DNA of 64,000 nt, taken from contig OOIN01000024.1 in assembly GCA_900323505.1 (NCBI GenBank), forward strand, positions 558,001 to 622,000. The letters are read 5' to 3'. Under the pieces are notes generated by a model that ran no database searches, was not told the DNA's origin, and saw only the letters and a program-made list of their open reading frames with translations. How positions within the stretch are numbered: the first letter of the stretch is position 1; each line of letters opens with the position of its first letter. This document shows, in pieces, positions 51,772-61,821 of this stretch. This stretch comes from Ustilago trichophora (lineage: Eukaryota; Basidiomycota; Ustilaginomycetes; Ustilaginales; Ustilaginaceae). The position numbers were made by a program, and so were the translations under genes.

Positions 51772-53433
51772 ATGTCGCTCATTACAGCAGCCCTTGTGCT
51801 GCCTTTCGGCACGCTATCCTTATTCCTTCCGCCGTTGTTGCAACTGGAAGCATCTGGTCTTGGTCACATTTCCAATTGGCCTCCGTTCGAATATCTTTGC
51901 TCCTACTTTCTTTCTTCTAGTCCATCGCGGCTTTCTACCATCCTCGACTGCTTGATTTCATCCGATTTGCGACATGCGATCGTGTACTACGATACCGCTT
52001 TTCCGGGTCTGTTTGCGGCATTGGGCCTCTCTCTCATTGGGTTTTGGGCAACTTCTCTGGCGATCGCCTCTACAAAGGATGTCTTTTTATCTCGAGGGTT
52101 CAAAGGTCGCGATCTACTCAAAACTTCCCTTGTACCCATCCCGGAGAGTTTAGGCCTACCCACAGCCGCTGTATACATGGCTTTACTTTTTCTTTTCATT
52201 CCCTTTCGATACTTCTCATCTCGTCCACTTTCCGGGGTATCATCATCCTCCAACCCAATCGCCGATGCATCGGAAGGCGCCATGGACGGCAGAGGTGGAT
52301 TCCCACATCACGAATTGGCCACCTTTCTATCTGCCCTTCTAAGTTTCATCTCTGCCATAGTCCTCGGCTTTCTCGATGACGTATTCGACATTCGGTGGAG
52401 ATACAAACTACCCATCCCCATCATTAGCAGTATTCCGCTCCTCATGGTCTACTACGCAGGCGGAGGTCTGACCAGCGTTGTTGTTCCTCGATGGCCATTC
52501 TTCCTACGTCACCTGATCGGAAGCTCAATATTGGACTTGGGACCTCTCTACTATCTCTACATGTCTCTCTTGAGTACATTTTGCACCAACAGCATCAACA
52601 TCCTAGCCGGGATAAACGGCGTCGAAGTCGGTCAAGCTCTCATTATCTCGCTCTCGTTATGTCTCAACGACGCGTTGTATCTCGATTCACGAGCAGGAAT
52701 GGCGGGTTCTCGATCGTCCAAGGAACTTTTACGTCGACATTTATTCAGCTTATACCTGTTGCTGCCGCTATGTGGGGTATGTTTGGCGTTGCTGAAATGG
52801 AACAGGTATCCGAGTAAGGTGTTTGTCGGGGATACGTTTTGCTATTTTGCAGGCATGGTTTTCAGTACTGTTGGGATTTTGGGTCATTTTAGCAAGACGG
52901 TTTTACTATTCTTCCTACCTCAGGTGGTAAATTTCCTGCTAAGCTGTCCACAATTGTTTGGGATGGTGCCGAATCCGAGACATAGGGTGCCGAGATTTGA
53001 TGCGGACAGTGGATGTTTGTATCCTTCGATACAATATTTTGCTTCGGGGGATGTCGAGGTGGATAAGATGTTGGAAAATACTTCGCAAGGGGAGCTTTGG
53101 AAGGCGGGGATGATGACAAGTTTGATGTTAGAGACGCTGGCAACGATGGGGTTGGTTCAGTTGGATTATTGGGATGGAGGGAACCAAAAGGGAAAGGGGG
53201 GAAACAAGAAAAGGATGATTAAAAGTACAACCAATTTGACGCTTCTTAATGCGATTTTGGTCTTGCGTGGCGTAAGGCATAAGCCAGATGCAAAAAAGCA
53301 TCATGAAAAACCTTTTCAAGGTCCAAATATCACAGAATCCGCATTGTGGATTCATACAATGGTCTTGCAGTTGATAGCAAGTACGTTGGCTTTCGCTATC
53401 AGGTATTGGTTGGCCAGTCTAGTTTTCCCATAG
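51772..53433 (+). CDS. ALG7: UDP-GlcNAc:dolichyl-phosphate GlcNAc-1-phosphotransferase
   Basis: This ER membrane enzyme performs the first step of N-glycan assembly, transferring GlcNAc-1-phosphate to dolichyl phosphate; it is the tunicamycin target. I start at ATG 51772 (MSLITAALVLPFG), where a hydrophobic segment begins, giving 553 residues. About ten membrane segments are visible. Catalytic landmarks of the PNPT family are present: the cytosolic segment GRDLLKTSLVPIPESLGLP, the Asp pair in GFLDDVFDIRW (Asp202-203), NSINILAGINGVEVGQA, and KVFVGDTFCYFAGM with its conserved Asp. The insert after QLFGMVPNPRHR is the eukaryote-type loop. It is longer than yeast Alg7 (448) because of loop insertions. 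An upstream in-frame extension is considered leader. Confidence 0.94.
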   Translation: MSLITAALVLPFGTLSLFLPPLLQLEASGLGHISNWPPFEYLCSYFLSSSPSRLSTILDCLISSDLRHAIVYYDTAFPGLFAALGLSLIGFWATSLAIASTKDVFLSRGFKGRDLLKTSLVPIPESLGLPTAAVYMALLFLFIPFRYFSSRPLSGVSSSSNPIADASEGAMDGRGGFPHHELATFLSALLSFISAIVLGFLDDVFDIRWRYKLPIPIISSIPLLMVYYAGGGLTSVVVPRWPFFLRHLIGSSILDLGPLYYLYMSLLSTFCTNSINILAGINGVEVGQALIISLSLCLNDALYLDSRAGMAGSRSSKELLRRHLFSLYLLLPLCGVCLALLKWNRYPSKVFVGDTFCYFAGMVFSTVGILGHFSKTVLLFFLPQVVNFLLSCPQLFGMVPNPRHRVPRFDADSGCLYPSIQYFASGDVEVDKMLENTSQGELWKAGMMTSLMLETLATMGLVQLDYWDGGNQKGKGGNKKRMIKSTTNLTLLNAILVLRGVRHKPDAKKHHEKPFQGPNITESALWIHTMVLQLIASTLAFAIRYWLASLVFP

Positions 53434-53869
53434 AGTCATTGCAATTGTCTTGGAAATGTTCAAGGCAATCTTCATGCCCAATTCCATTTTCTCTTTCGCC
53501 CTGTACGTCGGTGGGTGGTGTGGATGCGGTTGAAAACAGCGCGCCATCAGACAAAGCGTCGCACCGGATCTCAGAAAGAGTGAGTCAAGCAGACAAGCAA
53601 AAGCAAAACATGAATTGATATTAACAAGCAACAGAAAGTATTTCACCGCATCAAAAATTAAAAAAAAAAAAAAAAAAAAAAGGTTTTTCAAGATGGATGG
53701 CTAAGAAGGAAAGGAGAAATCGTATACAACAGCGGAGCATCCAAGAGAGAGAAAGAGAGGATATCAAAGAGGGTAAAGGTTAAACGGATCTGGAACGATA
53801 AGGGAGGAAAGGAAGCTCCTGGGATATCGATTCGGGATTGGGAGAGGGGGATTCAAAGAAATCGAATCT
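53434..53869. other. Convergent 3' spacer between ALG7 and SLM1-like gene
   Basis: About 440 bp; an A-rich tract at 53658-53680. No gene seen. Confidence 0.6.
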
Positions 53870-55673
53870 TTATGCCTCCTTGGTAGCTTCGGTTTCGGCG
53901 GCCTTTTCCTTGCCGGCGGAGCTGGCGGAGCGGTTGAGGCCGTCCTGCGAAGGTTGACCGGCTTGGGCCGATTCGCCCTTCTTCTCGAGGAGGTAGCCGT
54001 TGGGGCCGACTTCGCCCTGGTTGGCGCCGCCAGAGTAGGCGGGGACTTCTTCTTCCTTGGCAGCAGAGGTGCCGGTGGCGGCAGCGCCAGTGTGCGAGGC
54101 GCCGGCGATGGCGGGGGCAGCAGTGGCGTCGTTCTCATCGGCAGCCTCCTCGTACTCTTCGTCGTCCTCCTCCTCCTCGATAGAGCTCCCGTTCTCCTCT
54201 TCCTCGTCCTCCTCCTCTTCGGAGCGGTAGCCGGCAGCACGGACGGCGGCGGGGACGATACCGGATCGGTCCATCTGCTCCGAAGTGGTGAGGTAAACCT
54301 TGGAGAGCTGCTTAATGTCGTTCCACCACTCCATCATCTCCTCGTGGCTACGCGCACGGAAGGTGTAGGCGTGCTCGCGACCCATGCCGAGGCTGGCGAG
54401 ACCCTTGGAAGGAACGGCGCTCTGGTTGCCTGTGACCTTGCGACCCTCGATGTGGAACTTGTGGCTCTTGGCAGCCATGGTCGAGGGTGGGCCGAGGGTG
54501 CATTCAGGCAAGAAGAGCGAGAGTTCGGGCTGAGGGTGCTTGGTAGGGTCCGAGGAACCGTGTTCGTGGAGGTAGCCGGCGGGGGTGAGGACGTAGAAGG
54601 ACTCCTTGTAGGTCTTGGTGAAGCGCTTCTTGCGCTCGAGGATGCCCTGGTGGACGGGGATGACCGAAGGGTCGTCCTTGCCGGGGTAGTCGATGGTCTC
54701 GGGGTTGCGGAGAGGGGTGTCGGGGTCGAGCAGGTGGTCGGAACGGGCGGCAAAGGCGATCCACTCCGAGTTGGGCTGGAGCGAACGCATCTGGACGCCG
54801 AGGCTGAGCCAGGTGTCCTGGACCTGAGCCGACATGCGGCCGGACCACTCGTCGAAAGTCTGCCAGGCGCTCTGGATGCTGCGAACGATGCCCTCCTCAA
54901 AGTGGGCCGAGTTCTGCTGCATGATGATGATCGACTTTTGGAGAGCGTTCTCCTCGTTGACCTGGCGCTGGAGCTGACGGAAGACCTGCTGGTTGGCAGC
55001 GTAAGGGTCCTCTCGGGCCGTGACACTCATGGGGGTGTTCTTGAGGAGGGTGATGGAACGGGCGAGCTCGGTGATCATCTTGGTCGACATCTCACGCTCC
55101 TTGGCGACCGAGTTGGCGAGCTTGCCGGTGTCCTGCTGAACATTCTTGATGTGAGCCTTGATCTCGGATCGGAGTTTCTGGAGGTGCTGGACAATGGAGC
55201 CCTCGACGGTTTTGGCGAGGTTGGCGTGGTGGTCGGCAATGACGCGGGTCTTGTCGCGGATGCCGTAGTAAATGTCCTGGATACCGTCCTCGCCGAGGAA
55301 CTGGTTGCCCTCGCGGAAGGGAACCTGGATTACACCGCCGAGCTTGGTGAGCTCCTTGGCAGTGTTGTACTCGATGTCGGCGATACCCTCAAAGTAGCTG
55401 ATGAGCTGCTTGGTGATGTGCTTCCAGCCTGTGTCGATGAAAAGAAAAAGGTGGAAATTCTGTGAGTTTTGCTGTTGCGCCTGGATGATTTTGGTGGTGT
55501 TTGTGATTTGGTCTTGATCGAAACTTACCAGTGAAACGCTCAATGAGAATGTCGGAAGGACGAAGCTCGTGAGGGCCCGTGTTCTTCTTGATGAGGGAAG
55601 CGTTGCGGCTGGCAACGGTGGACTTTCTGCTGAGCGAAGTTGCCCTGGTGACGGTAGACTGTGCGTCGGCCAT
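53870..55673 (-). CDS. SLM1: SLM1/SLM2-like PH-domain protein (eisosome/TORC2 effector)
   Basis: Slm proteins bind PI(4,5)P2 at the plasma membrane and link TORC2 with actin and sphingolipid control. Two exons (55673-55529 and 55428-53870) with a 100-bp GT-AG intron give 567 residues. The N-terminal Ser/Thr-rich part ends at PSDILIERFTGWKH, the family's entry to the helical F-BAR-like region (about residues 50-290), which includes YFEGIADIEYNTAKEL. The PH domain spans about 305-430, from HQGILERKKRFTKTYKE to the Trp-containing final helix EEMMEWWNDIKQL. The tail is very acidic, then Ala/Gly-rich. No calcineurin-docking PxIxIT site is obvious. Strong codon bias suggests abundant expression. 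SLM1 versus SLM2 cannot be separated in a fungus with one copy. Confidence 0.88.
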
Positions 55674-57168
55674 TGTGGTGAATCGACGTCAATAATGAAA
55701 AGAAGAAAAGCTAGAGTAATGTGATAGAACGAGGAGAACTAGCGGTAAAGAGGGAGAGCTAGCCGGGGTATTGGGTATTCGTTCGGGATGATGATGGTGG
55801 TGATGGTGAGAAAGAAGGAAGGAGTTGCGGATGGATGGAGTTGGATAAAGGTATCGATGATTGGGACTGAGCAGTGCTGGATGCTAACGCTAAGGCACCT
55901 TAGCACAGAGAGAGAGAGAGGGAAAAGTAAGCGGCTGGCTGGCTGGCTGTGAGAGAATAGTGTACAGTCGAGTAGTCACCAAAGCGGAACCTGTGCCGAC
56001 GCTCTGACGCAACTTGTACACTGACAATGAAATTGCAGCAGCGCCGATCGCCCAAAAGGTGGAGGAACAGTCTAACTGTGACACAGCGCTTTGACCGCAT
56101 TTTTTGGTTTCTTTTTAAAAAAAAGAGATGCCGAGGCGAGTCGAGGCGACAGAGCAGCGATGACGAACACGGGTTGGATTGGATTGAATTCGGCGCAGTT
56201 GAGCAGTGTGTTCCAGATTAGAAGCATCGACCAAGAATACCAACGTGCAGCGTCGAGCATACGTCGGCAATGTGCGACCTCGCACCCAAATTGGAAACCA
56301 CAGAGAGCACAGCATTCTAGCTGTTGGCTCCATACAGTACTACAGTGGAATGCTGCAGCACACACCTGTCTGAGGGGTGCATCTCGGACAGAGAACGGCC
56401 AAAGCTCATCTTCTCTTGTTGGCTTTTTGTCTTACTCCAACGGACGAGATACTGTATCAAGCGAGGTCATGAAGATCCCTCGACATCATCGTGCTTATGC
56501 GACCTCGACCGTGCCCAGCGAGGCCAAGCCCACTTGTCCCCAGCTGCTTGGCTACTGTACTGTACTTGCTGGAGACTCGACAAACATCAAACGCCGTTCA
56601 ACCAAGGAGCAGAATACACTGCGATAAGCTAGCTTGACGAAAAATAGAGAGAGAGAGAGGCTGTGTCATGACGTAGCTTGGCATGGTAGTTTCCTACTCG
56701 CCCTTCTCTGTCTCTCTCCTTGCCGTCGCTATTTTCGGCGTGCCTTTTTGCTGCTCGGCTTGTTGTTGCAAGTTCTGTTGCAGATCATTTTGCCCCGCTT
56801 GCACACTGTAGACCACCTCGAGCCAAGATCGAATAGTCAAAAGGACAATGATCAATGCGTGTTCCAATTTTGTGGACGCCCACCAAATGTGTTTGATGAG
56901 GAACAGTGTACGCGTCGCGTAAATGGGCGTGCCAACAATTTCCAGCTCAATACCAACACTTTTGCATTTTCAGCATTGTCTGTACTGTACTAGCAAAGGG
57001 GCTGAGTCGTCTCCATCCTTTTCCAATCAGAAACCAACACTTTTTTTTTCTTCTTTTCTCCAATCGCAAGTCTGCCAAACAAGCTCTGCTCATCCTTCAT
57101 CACCCTCATCTCAGCTCCATCATCAGTCCGATCACATTCATGTTGCCAGCACAAAGGCTCCTCCCACC
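55674..57168. other. Divergent region, SLM1-like / RAD54B-like, 1.5 kb
   Basis: It contains (GA)n at 55906-55920, GGCTGGCTGGCTGGCTG at 55931-55947, and several TACTGTAC-like palindromes (56333-56346, 56553-56566, 56981-56990). Short open frames show no known motif. The leader of the RAD54B-like gene carries an in-frame open stretch of 82 codons before the chosen ATG. Confidence 0.5.
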
Positions 57169-60100
57169 ATGACCATGGATCCCGACACCGAGCTATCGTC
57201 GGCTCAATCCAAACCACCTCGTCCAAGGGGCACCCTCGGCCTCAAACGTGCTGTCCCCTCAGCACTCGCCAATTCAAGCTTTGCATCACCATCACGCACC
57301 TCCTCCGATTCTAGCACGACCCTTACCAAGAGGGCCAGATTGATGCTACCAACTCAGCAGCTTGACGACGACGAACCATCAGACTCGCCCGTCGCTACTC
57401 TGGCCAGCAACGAGACTCCACCTTCGCACGCCTTTTTGCTTAGCCGCAACTCTTCCAATAAGAGCGCCAGCGCCTCGCCAGCACCAACAGAGAACGCAGT
57501 CGCAGGCTCTTCTACTCACAATGGTCCTTTCTACCTCTGCACCTGGAGAAAACCTCAGGCGAAAAAGCACAAAACATGGGATGGCGATGCCATTTTGGTA
57601 GTCAAGCATGGTGGCGAGCGCTGCACGCTCATCTGCTCCCAGACTGGCAAGGAGCTCGTCGGCTCAGCTAGATTCGCATTCAACCGTCTCACCTCGGGAG
57701 ACGAGCTCGCACTGGGTGGCAAGCAGATCCAAATTGACACACAGATCGACCAGACCGAATACCGCAAACTCATCGCATTCACCCGCGGAGAGCTCTCTCC
57801 AGTCAAAAAGCGCCCTCCACCCACCGCCATTCGCACACCAAATCCTTTTGTTGCTCCCGTCATGCGTCCAGCCATCAAGCCGGTCGACATCAACCACATC
57901 GCTCCGGCTCGAGCAGAGACCTTCTACGGCAAGCCCTCCCCCAGGCCGATTCGTAAGCATCTCGACGACGACCCCAATGGCTCACGCTCCGCAAGCCCTT
58001 CCCGTGTCAGTGGCCTCATAAATCCTGGTCAAGGCAAGAAAGCCCATCCTCGCTTCGATCCCAACCAACCAGGCGCCATCGTCATGAAAAGACCCGATGC
58101 CAGACATCAGAGAGACTTCAACAAGCACAATCGTCCCATCGTCGATGTCGTGCTCGATCCCCAACTCACAAAAGCATTGCGACCCCACCAAGTCGAAGGT
58201 GTCAAGTTCCTCTACGAGCGCGTCATGGGTATGCATGCCGACGGACTCAAGTTCCAAGGCGCCATCTTGGCAGACGAGATGGGTCTCGGAAAGACGCTCC
58301 AGACCATCGCCCTCATCCTCACCCTGATGAAGCAAAACTGCTATTACACTTCCAGATCCTCCACCATCGAGCGCGCCATGATCGTATGTCCGCTCACTCT
58401 GGTCAGAAATTGGAAGCGCGAGTTCCGCAAATGGATCGGAACCAACTCGCTCAATGTTCTTTGTATCGACGAAGGGAGAGGTAAGGACGATGTTGAGCGC
58501 TTTGTCCGTTCCAAAGCCTACGACGTTCTTGTCATTGGGTACGAAAAGCTCAGAACCTGCATCGACGTGGTCGCCACCGCACAACCACCCATCGACCTAC
58601 TCATCTGCGACGAAGGTCACCGACTCAAGTCCAAAGAAGCCAAGACCACCATGATGTTCGACGAGCTTTCGGTTAAACGCAAGATCATCCTCTCTGGAAC
58701 GCCCATCCAAAACGATCTCAAGGAGCTCTATGCCATGATCGACTTTGTCGCTCCATCGCTCCTTCACAGTTACAAGGAGTTCAACGCAACTTTTGAAGAG
58801 CCCATCATGCGATCTCGTGCCCAGCACTGCTCCAAACAGACCAAAGCCACGGGTCAGGCTCGTCTCTCTGCCCTCATGTTGATCACCAAGGACGTCATCC
58901 TCCGCCGCACCGCCGATATCCTCAGCAAGTTTCTGCCGCCCAAAAAGGAGATGGTCCTTTTTTGCAGCCCTAGTCAGGAACAGATTCGCATCTACCAGTC
59001 CATCTTGGGTTCCAGCGATCTTTGCAACATTATACGAGGCGAGGCCGGCAGCGGTCTCCTGCAGATCGGCGTGCTTCGCAAGCTCTGCAACACCCCCGAG
59101 CTTCTCGTCAAGGATTCAGAGTCGGACGTCGAAACTCCTACCAAGGCCATGGTCGGAGACGTCACGCGCTTCTTCCCACCCAACTACGTACGCAACCAGG
59201 CCAAATTCAGCGGCAAGCTCATCTGCGTCATCAACATCCTCGAAACACTTCGCGCCCACACCGACGACAAAGTGGTGCTCGTCTCCAACTTTACCAGCAC
59301 CCTCGACATTGTCGAAGCCATGATGAGGAAGAAGCGCTACTCGTACCTGCGACTGGACGGCAAGACTCCGCAGGATGAGAGGATGACCATGGTCAACCAG
59401 TTCAATCGCGATAGCGTCGATAGTTCGTTTGTCTTTCTGCTCTCGGCCAAGAGCGGTGGCGTTGGACTCAACTTGATAGGTGCCAATCGTCTAATCTTGA
59501 TAGATTCGGACTGGAACCCGTCCACGGACCTGCAAGCCATGGCGCGCATCCATCGAGACGGTCAGAACAAACCGTGCTACATCTACCGCTTGCTCCTCTC
59601 AGGAACCATGGATGAGAAGATCTACCAGCGACAAATCTCCAAGCTCGGCCTATCGGATTCGCTCATGAATGCCGAGAAGAAGTCTTCGTCGGATACCTTT
59701 TCACAGGAGGAGCTGCGGGATATTTTCACACTGCATTTGGATTCGACGTGTATCAGCCATCGACAGCTGCTTTGCGATTGCGATGGCAAGGGCGGTAGTG
59801 CGACTGCTGCGGCCATAGCCGTCAAGCAGCAGCAGCAGCAGTTGGAGTCGAGTTTACCGACAGAGAGTCAGGGCTCGATCAAGAGCGAAGCGGATGGGGA
59901 GGAGGAGGATTTGCCCGGGTTTGTAGCGGCGTCACAGCACGTGGTGGATACAGCGGCAAAGGATAAACTGGATAGGCGTAGGAAGCTGCTTGCGTTGTAC
60001 AAATGGGCACACTATGACTGCGTGCAGCATCCGAATGCGTTTGAGGAGGACGAGATTGTGGCGGGGATCATTCGCAAGGGTCATAGAGCAAGTGCTGAAA

Positions 60101-60333
60101 GGGTACGAGTCAAGGCAGAGAAGATGGACGAGGACGAGTGGAGTACAAATATGAAGCAGCGCGGTGATGATTTGTTCTTCTCGGACGGCTCTGATGAGGA
60201 TGAGGTGGATGGTGCTGCTCTCAACGAAGGGTTGGGAGTGGATGACTTTGAGATGAGCAAGGTTGAAGCGGGACGAATTCTGTTTGTGTTTTCCAAGAAC
60301 TCGGACAGCACCACAGACAAAGCCGCTTCTTGA
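57169..60333 (+). CDS. RDH54: RAD54B/RDH54-type Swi2/Snf2 DNA translocase
   Basis: Rdh54/RAD54B moves along DNA and works with Rad51/Dmc1 in homologous recombination and meiosis. The single exon from ATG 57169 (MTMDPDTELS) gives 1054 residues. An N-terminal domain typical of RAD54B, with FYLCTWRKPQAKKHKTWDG, separates it from RAD54 itself. Helicase motifs are in order: Walker A ADEMGLGKTLQ at residue 368, motif II DEGH at 481 (the RAD54-type box), SGTPIQND (motif III), then SNFTSTLDIVEAM, and motif VI ARIHRDGQNKPCYIYR near 795. The C-terminal region contains HLDSTCISH and CDCDGKG, family features after motif VI. A Q run near 885 and an acidic tail are less conserved. The frame is open 82 codons upstream, but the ATG with MDPD fits better. 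Confidence 0.93.
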   Translation: MTMDPDTELSSAQSKPPRPRGTLGLKRAVPSALANSSFASPSRTSSDSSTTLTKRARLMLPTQQLDDDEPSDSPVATLASNETPPSHAFLLSRNSSNKSASASPAPTENAVAGSSTHNGPFYLCTWRKPQAKKHKTWDGDAILVVKHGGERCTLICSQTGKELVGSARFAFNRLTSGDELALGGKQIQIDTQIDQTEYRKLIAFTRGELSPVKKRPPPTAIRTPNPFVAPVMRPAIKPVDINHIAPARAETFYGKPSPRPIRKHLDDDPNGSRSASPSRVSGLINPGQGKKAHPRFDPNQPGAIVMKRPDARHQRDFNKHNRPIVDVVLDPQLTKALRPHQVEGVKFLYERVMGMHADGLKFQGAILADEMGLGKTLQTIALILTLMKQNCYYTSRSSTIERAMIVCPLTLVRNWKREFRKWIGTNSLNVLCIDEGRGKDDVERFVRSKAYDVLVIGYEKLRTCIDVVATAQPPIDLLICDEGHRLKSKEAKTTMMFDELSVKRKIILSGTPIQNDLKELYAMIDFVAPSLLHSYKEFNATFEEPIMRSRAQHCSKQTKATGQARLSALMLITKDVILRRTADILSKFLPPKKEMVLFCSPSQEQIRIYQSILGSSDLCNIIRGEAGSGLLQIGVLRKLCNTPELLVKDSESDVETPTKAMVGDVTRFFPPNYVRNQAKFSGKLICVINILETLRAHTDDKVVLVSNFTSTLDIVEAMMRKKRYSYLRLDGKTPQDERMTMVNQFNRDSVDSSFVFLLSAKSGGVGLNLIGANRLILIDSDWNPSTDLQAMARIHRDGQNKPCYIYRLLLSGTMDEKIYQRQISKLGLSDSLMNAEKKSSSDTFSQEELRDIFTLHLDSTCISHRQLLCDCDGKGGSATAAAIAVKQQQQQLESSLPTESQGSIKSEADGEEEDLPGFVAASQHVVDTAAKDKLDRRRKLLALYKWAHYDCVQHPNAFEEDEIVAGIIRKGHRASAERVRVKAEKMDEDEWSTNMKQRGDDLFFSDGSDEDEVDGAALNEGLGVDDFEMSKVEAGRILFVFSKNSDSTTDKAAS

Positions 60334-60459
60334 CCACCATCGACAGCAGCCAACACGCCCTTGCCTGCCCTCGATTGATTATCACCAACTGTATGTATTT
60401 CATCTTTATCATGTTTTGCATTCACATGCTCTTTGCTTCCCATTCTGCTAGCAACCGCG
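60334..60459. other. Short convergent spacer
   Basis: Only 126 bp separate the stop codons of the RDH54-like gene and the minus-strand dehydrogenase, so their 3' untranslated regions probably overlap. Confidence 0.7.
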
Positions 60460-61389
60460 TTACTGAGGAGGGGGATATAGACACCTTCCCTCCATTCCAC
60501 CATCGACCTGGAGATTGACCCCGGTTACATGACCACTGAGTGTGGGACTTGACAGTACGACGACCTGTCTGGCTATATCGCTTGGCATGGCTACTTTCTG
60601 CAATGGGGTACTAGCGAGAGCTTTTGCTCTGATTCTGTCGTCGTTGATGGTTTGCTCAGCCAGAGCGGTGTAGACCCAACCTGGATTGACCGAGTTGACC
60701 CTTCCTTTGGGGGCGATCCTTACGATTTCATTCTTGAGTGTTGGAACGAGCCCATACATGAGGGCAGATTTGGTGGATGCATAATCACCATGATCGTGTT
60801 CACCAAACTTGCCCGCCGTGCTACCGATGAAGCAGATGGAAGCTTTGTCCTTTATCGTATCATTGGTCTCGGAGGAAGAGAGGGAGGAGAGGTAGGATCG
60901 TACGAGGAGAAAGGCACCGTCCAAGTTGACGGAATGGGTGTTTCTCCATTGGGAGAGGGTCATTTCCGCCAAGGGGACAGGAGCGACGGGCCAAATGCCA
61001 TGATTTACAATGAGAATTTGGACAGGTAGACCTTGGGAGGCGGTGGCTTGGGTGAAGAGTCGTTCAACGTCGGTTTCAGAGGTGACATCGGCTTGCAAGG
61101 CTACAATGTTGGGAAGAGTGGTGAGGGAGCGTGGGGTGGTGTTGTAGTGGGCGGTGACTTTGGCTCCAGCAGCGAGGAAGGTTTTCACCGTTTCAAAGCC
61201 GATTCCTACAATGATAAATGATAGAATGGGCGAAAGACGATGTCAGCTATCCATGATTCGTCGCTTTCCAAAGAGAGCATTGGTGGTGATGGGAGGAGGA
61301 GAGGACTTACCACCAGAAGCACCAGAGACGAGCACATGGACACCCTTCAACCCAAAGTCGAGGGGAGAAGCAGCATCTTCTGTCAACAT
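60460..61389 (-). CDS. Short-chain dehydrogenase/reductase (SDR)
   Basis: A classical SDR of 274 residues, NAD(P)-dependent. Exon 1 (61389-61311) and exon 2 (61205-60460) join over a 105-bp intron (GTAAGT...TGTAG). The nucleotide-binding motif is split by the intron and only complete when spliced: SGASGGIGFETVK near residues 21-33. The usual NNAG is NHG here (LIVNHGIW). The catalytic Ser is in IGSTAG, Tyr and Lys in YASTK (YxxxK), and NPGWVYT follows as in the family's PG motif. The end, VNLQVDGGM, is standard for 3-oxoacyl-reductase-like members. Substrate cannot be told. It shares a 432-bp divergent promoter with the CRAL-TRIO gene. Confidence 0.92.
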
Positions 61390-61821
61390 CTTGCTGTATA
61401 CAGTAAGCTGAACCGCCGAATGGTGTTTGAGGGATGGTGTAAGTCGCTTCAGAAGGACAGACAATACAGCAGGAAGAAGAAGAACAAGACGTTGGATTCT
61501 CCCCCGCACTTTTTTTCTTTTCTTTTCTTTTGATTGCCGGTTGGGCGAGAGGAGAGGAAAATGGCCTAAGCGCGTGACTCCGGCAACCGGAGATGATCTC
61601 ACTCTTTCTTTCTCTCTCTCTCTCTTTCGCCGGATCGGCACTTTTTTTTTTGGATTTGCTTTCACACTTGTGATTCGCACCGAGCTAAAATCTCTCCCCC
61701 GCACCGCACACACGACCGACCCTATCTAACCTACATCCATCATCACCCTCTTTCTTCTTTTCTTGCCTATCATCTATATACTACTTGGGTACTATTCCTC
61801 ACCTTCACCTCCAAGGTGCGC
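61390..61821. other. Divergent promoter region, SDR / CRAL-TRIO
   Basis: 432 bp with (TC)n at 61609-61625 and T-rich tracts near 61510 and 61645. No gene seen; both promoters must lie here. Confidence 0.6.

Noticed and set aside
53954..55465. 503-codon antisense open frame over the SLM1-like gene
   Set aside because: Low-complexity G/V/L/D product opposite a well-supported gene; codon-bias artefact.
56923..57168. In-frame 82-codon extension of the RDH54-like gene
   Set aside because: It includes T-rich leader sequence and lacks resemblance to the family; the ATG at 57169 starts a typical N-terminus.
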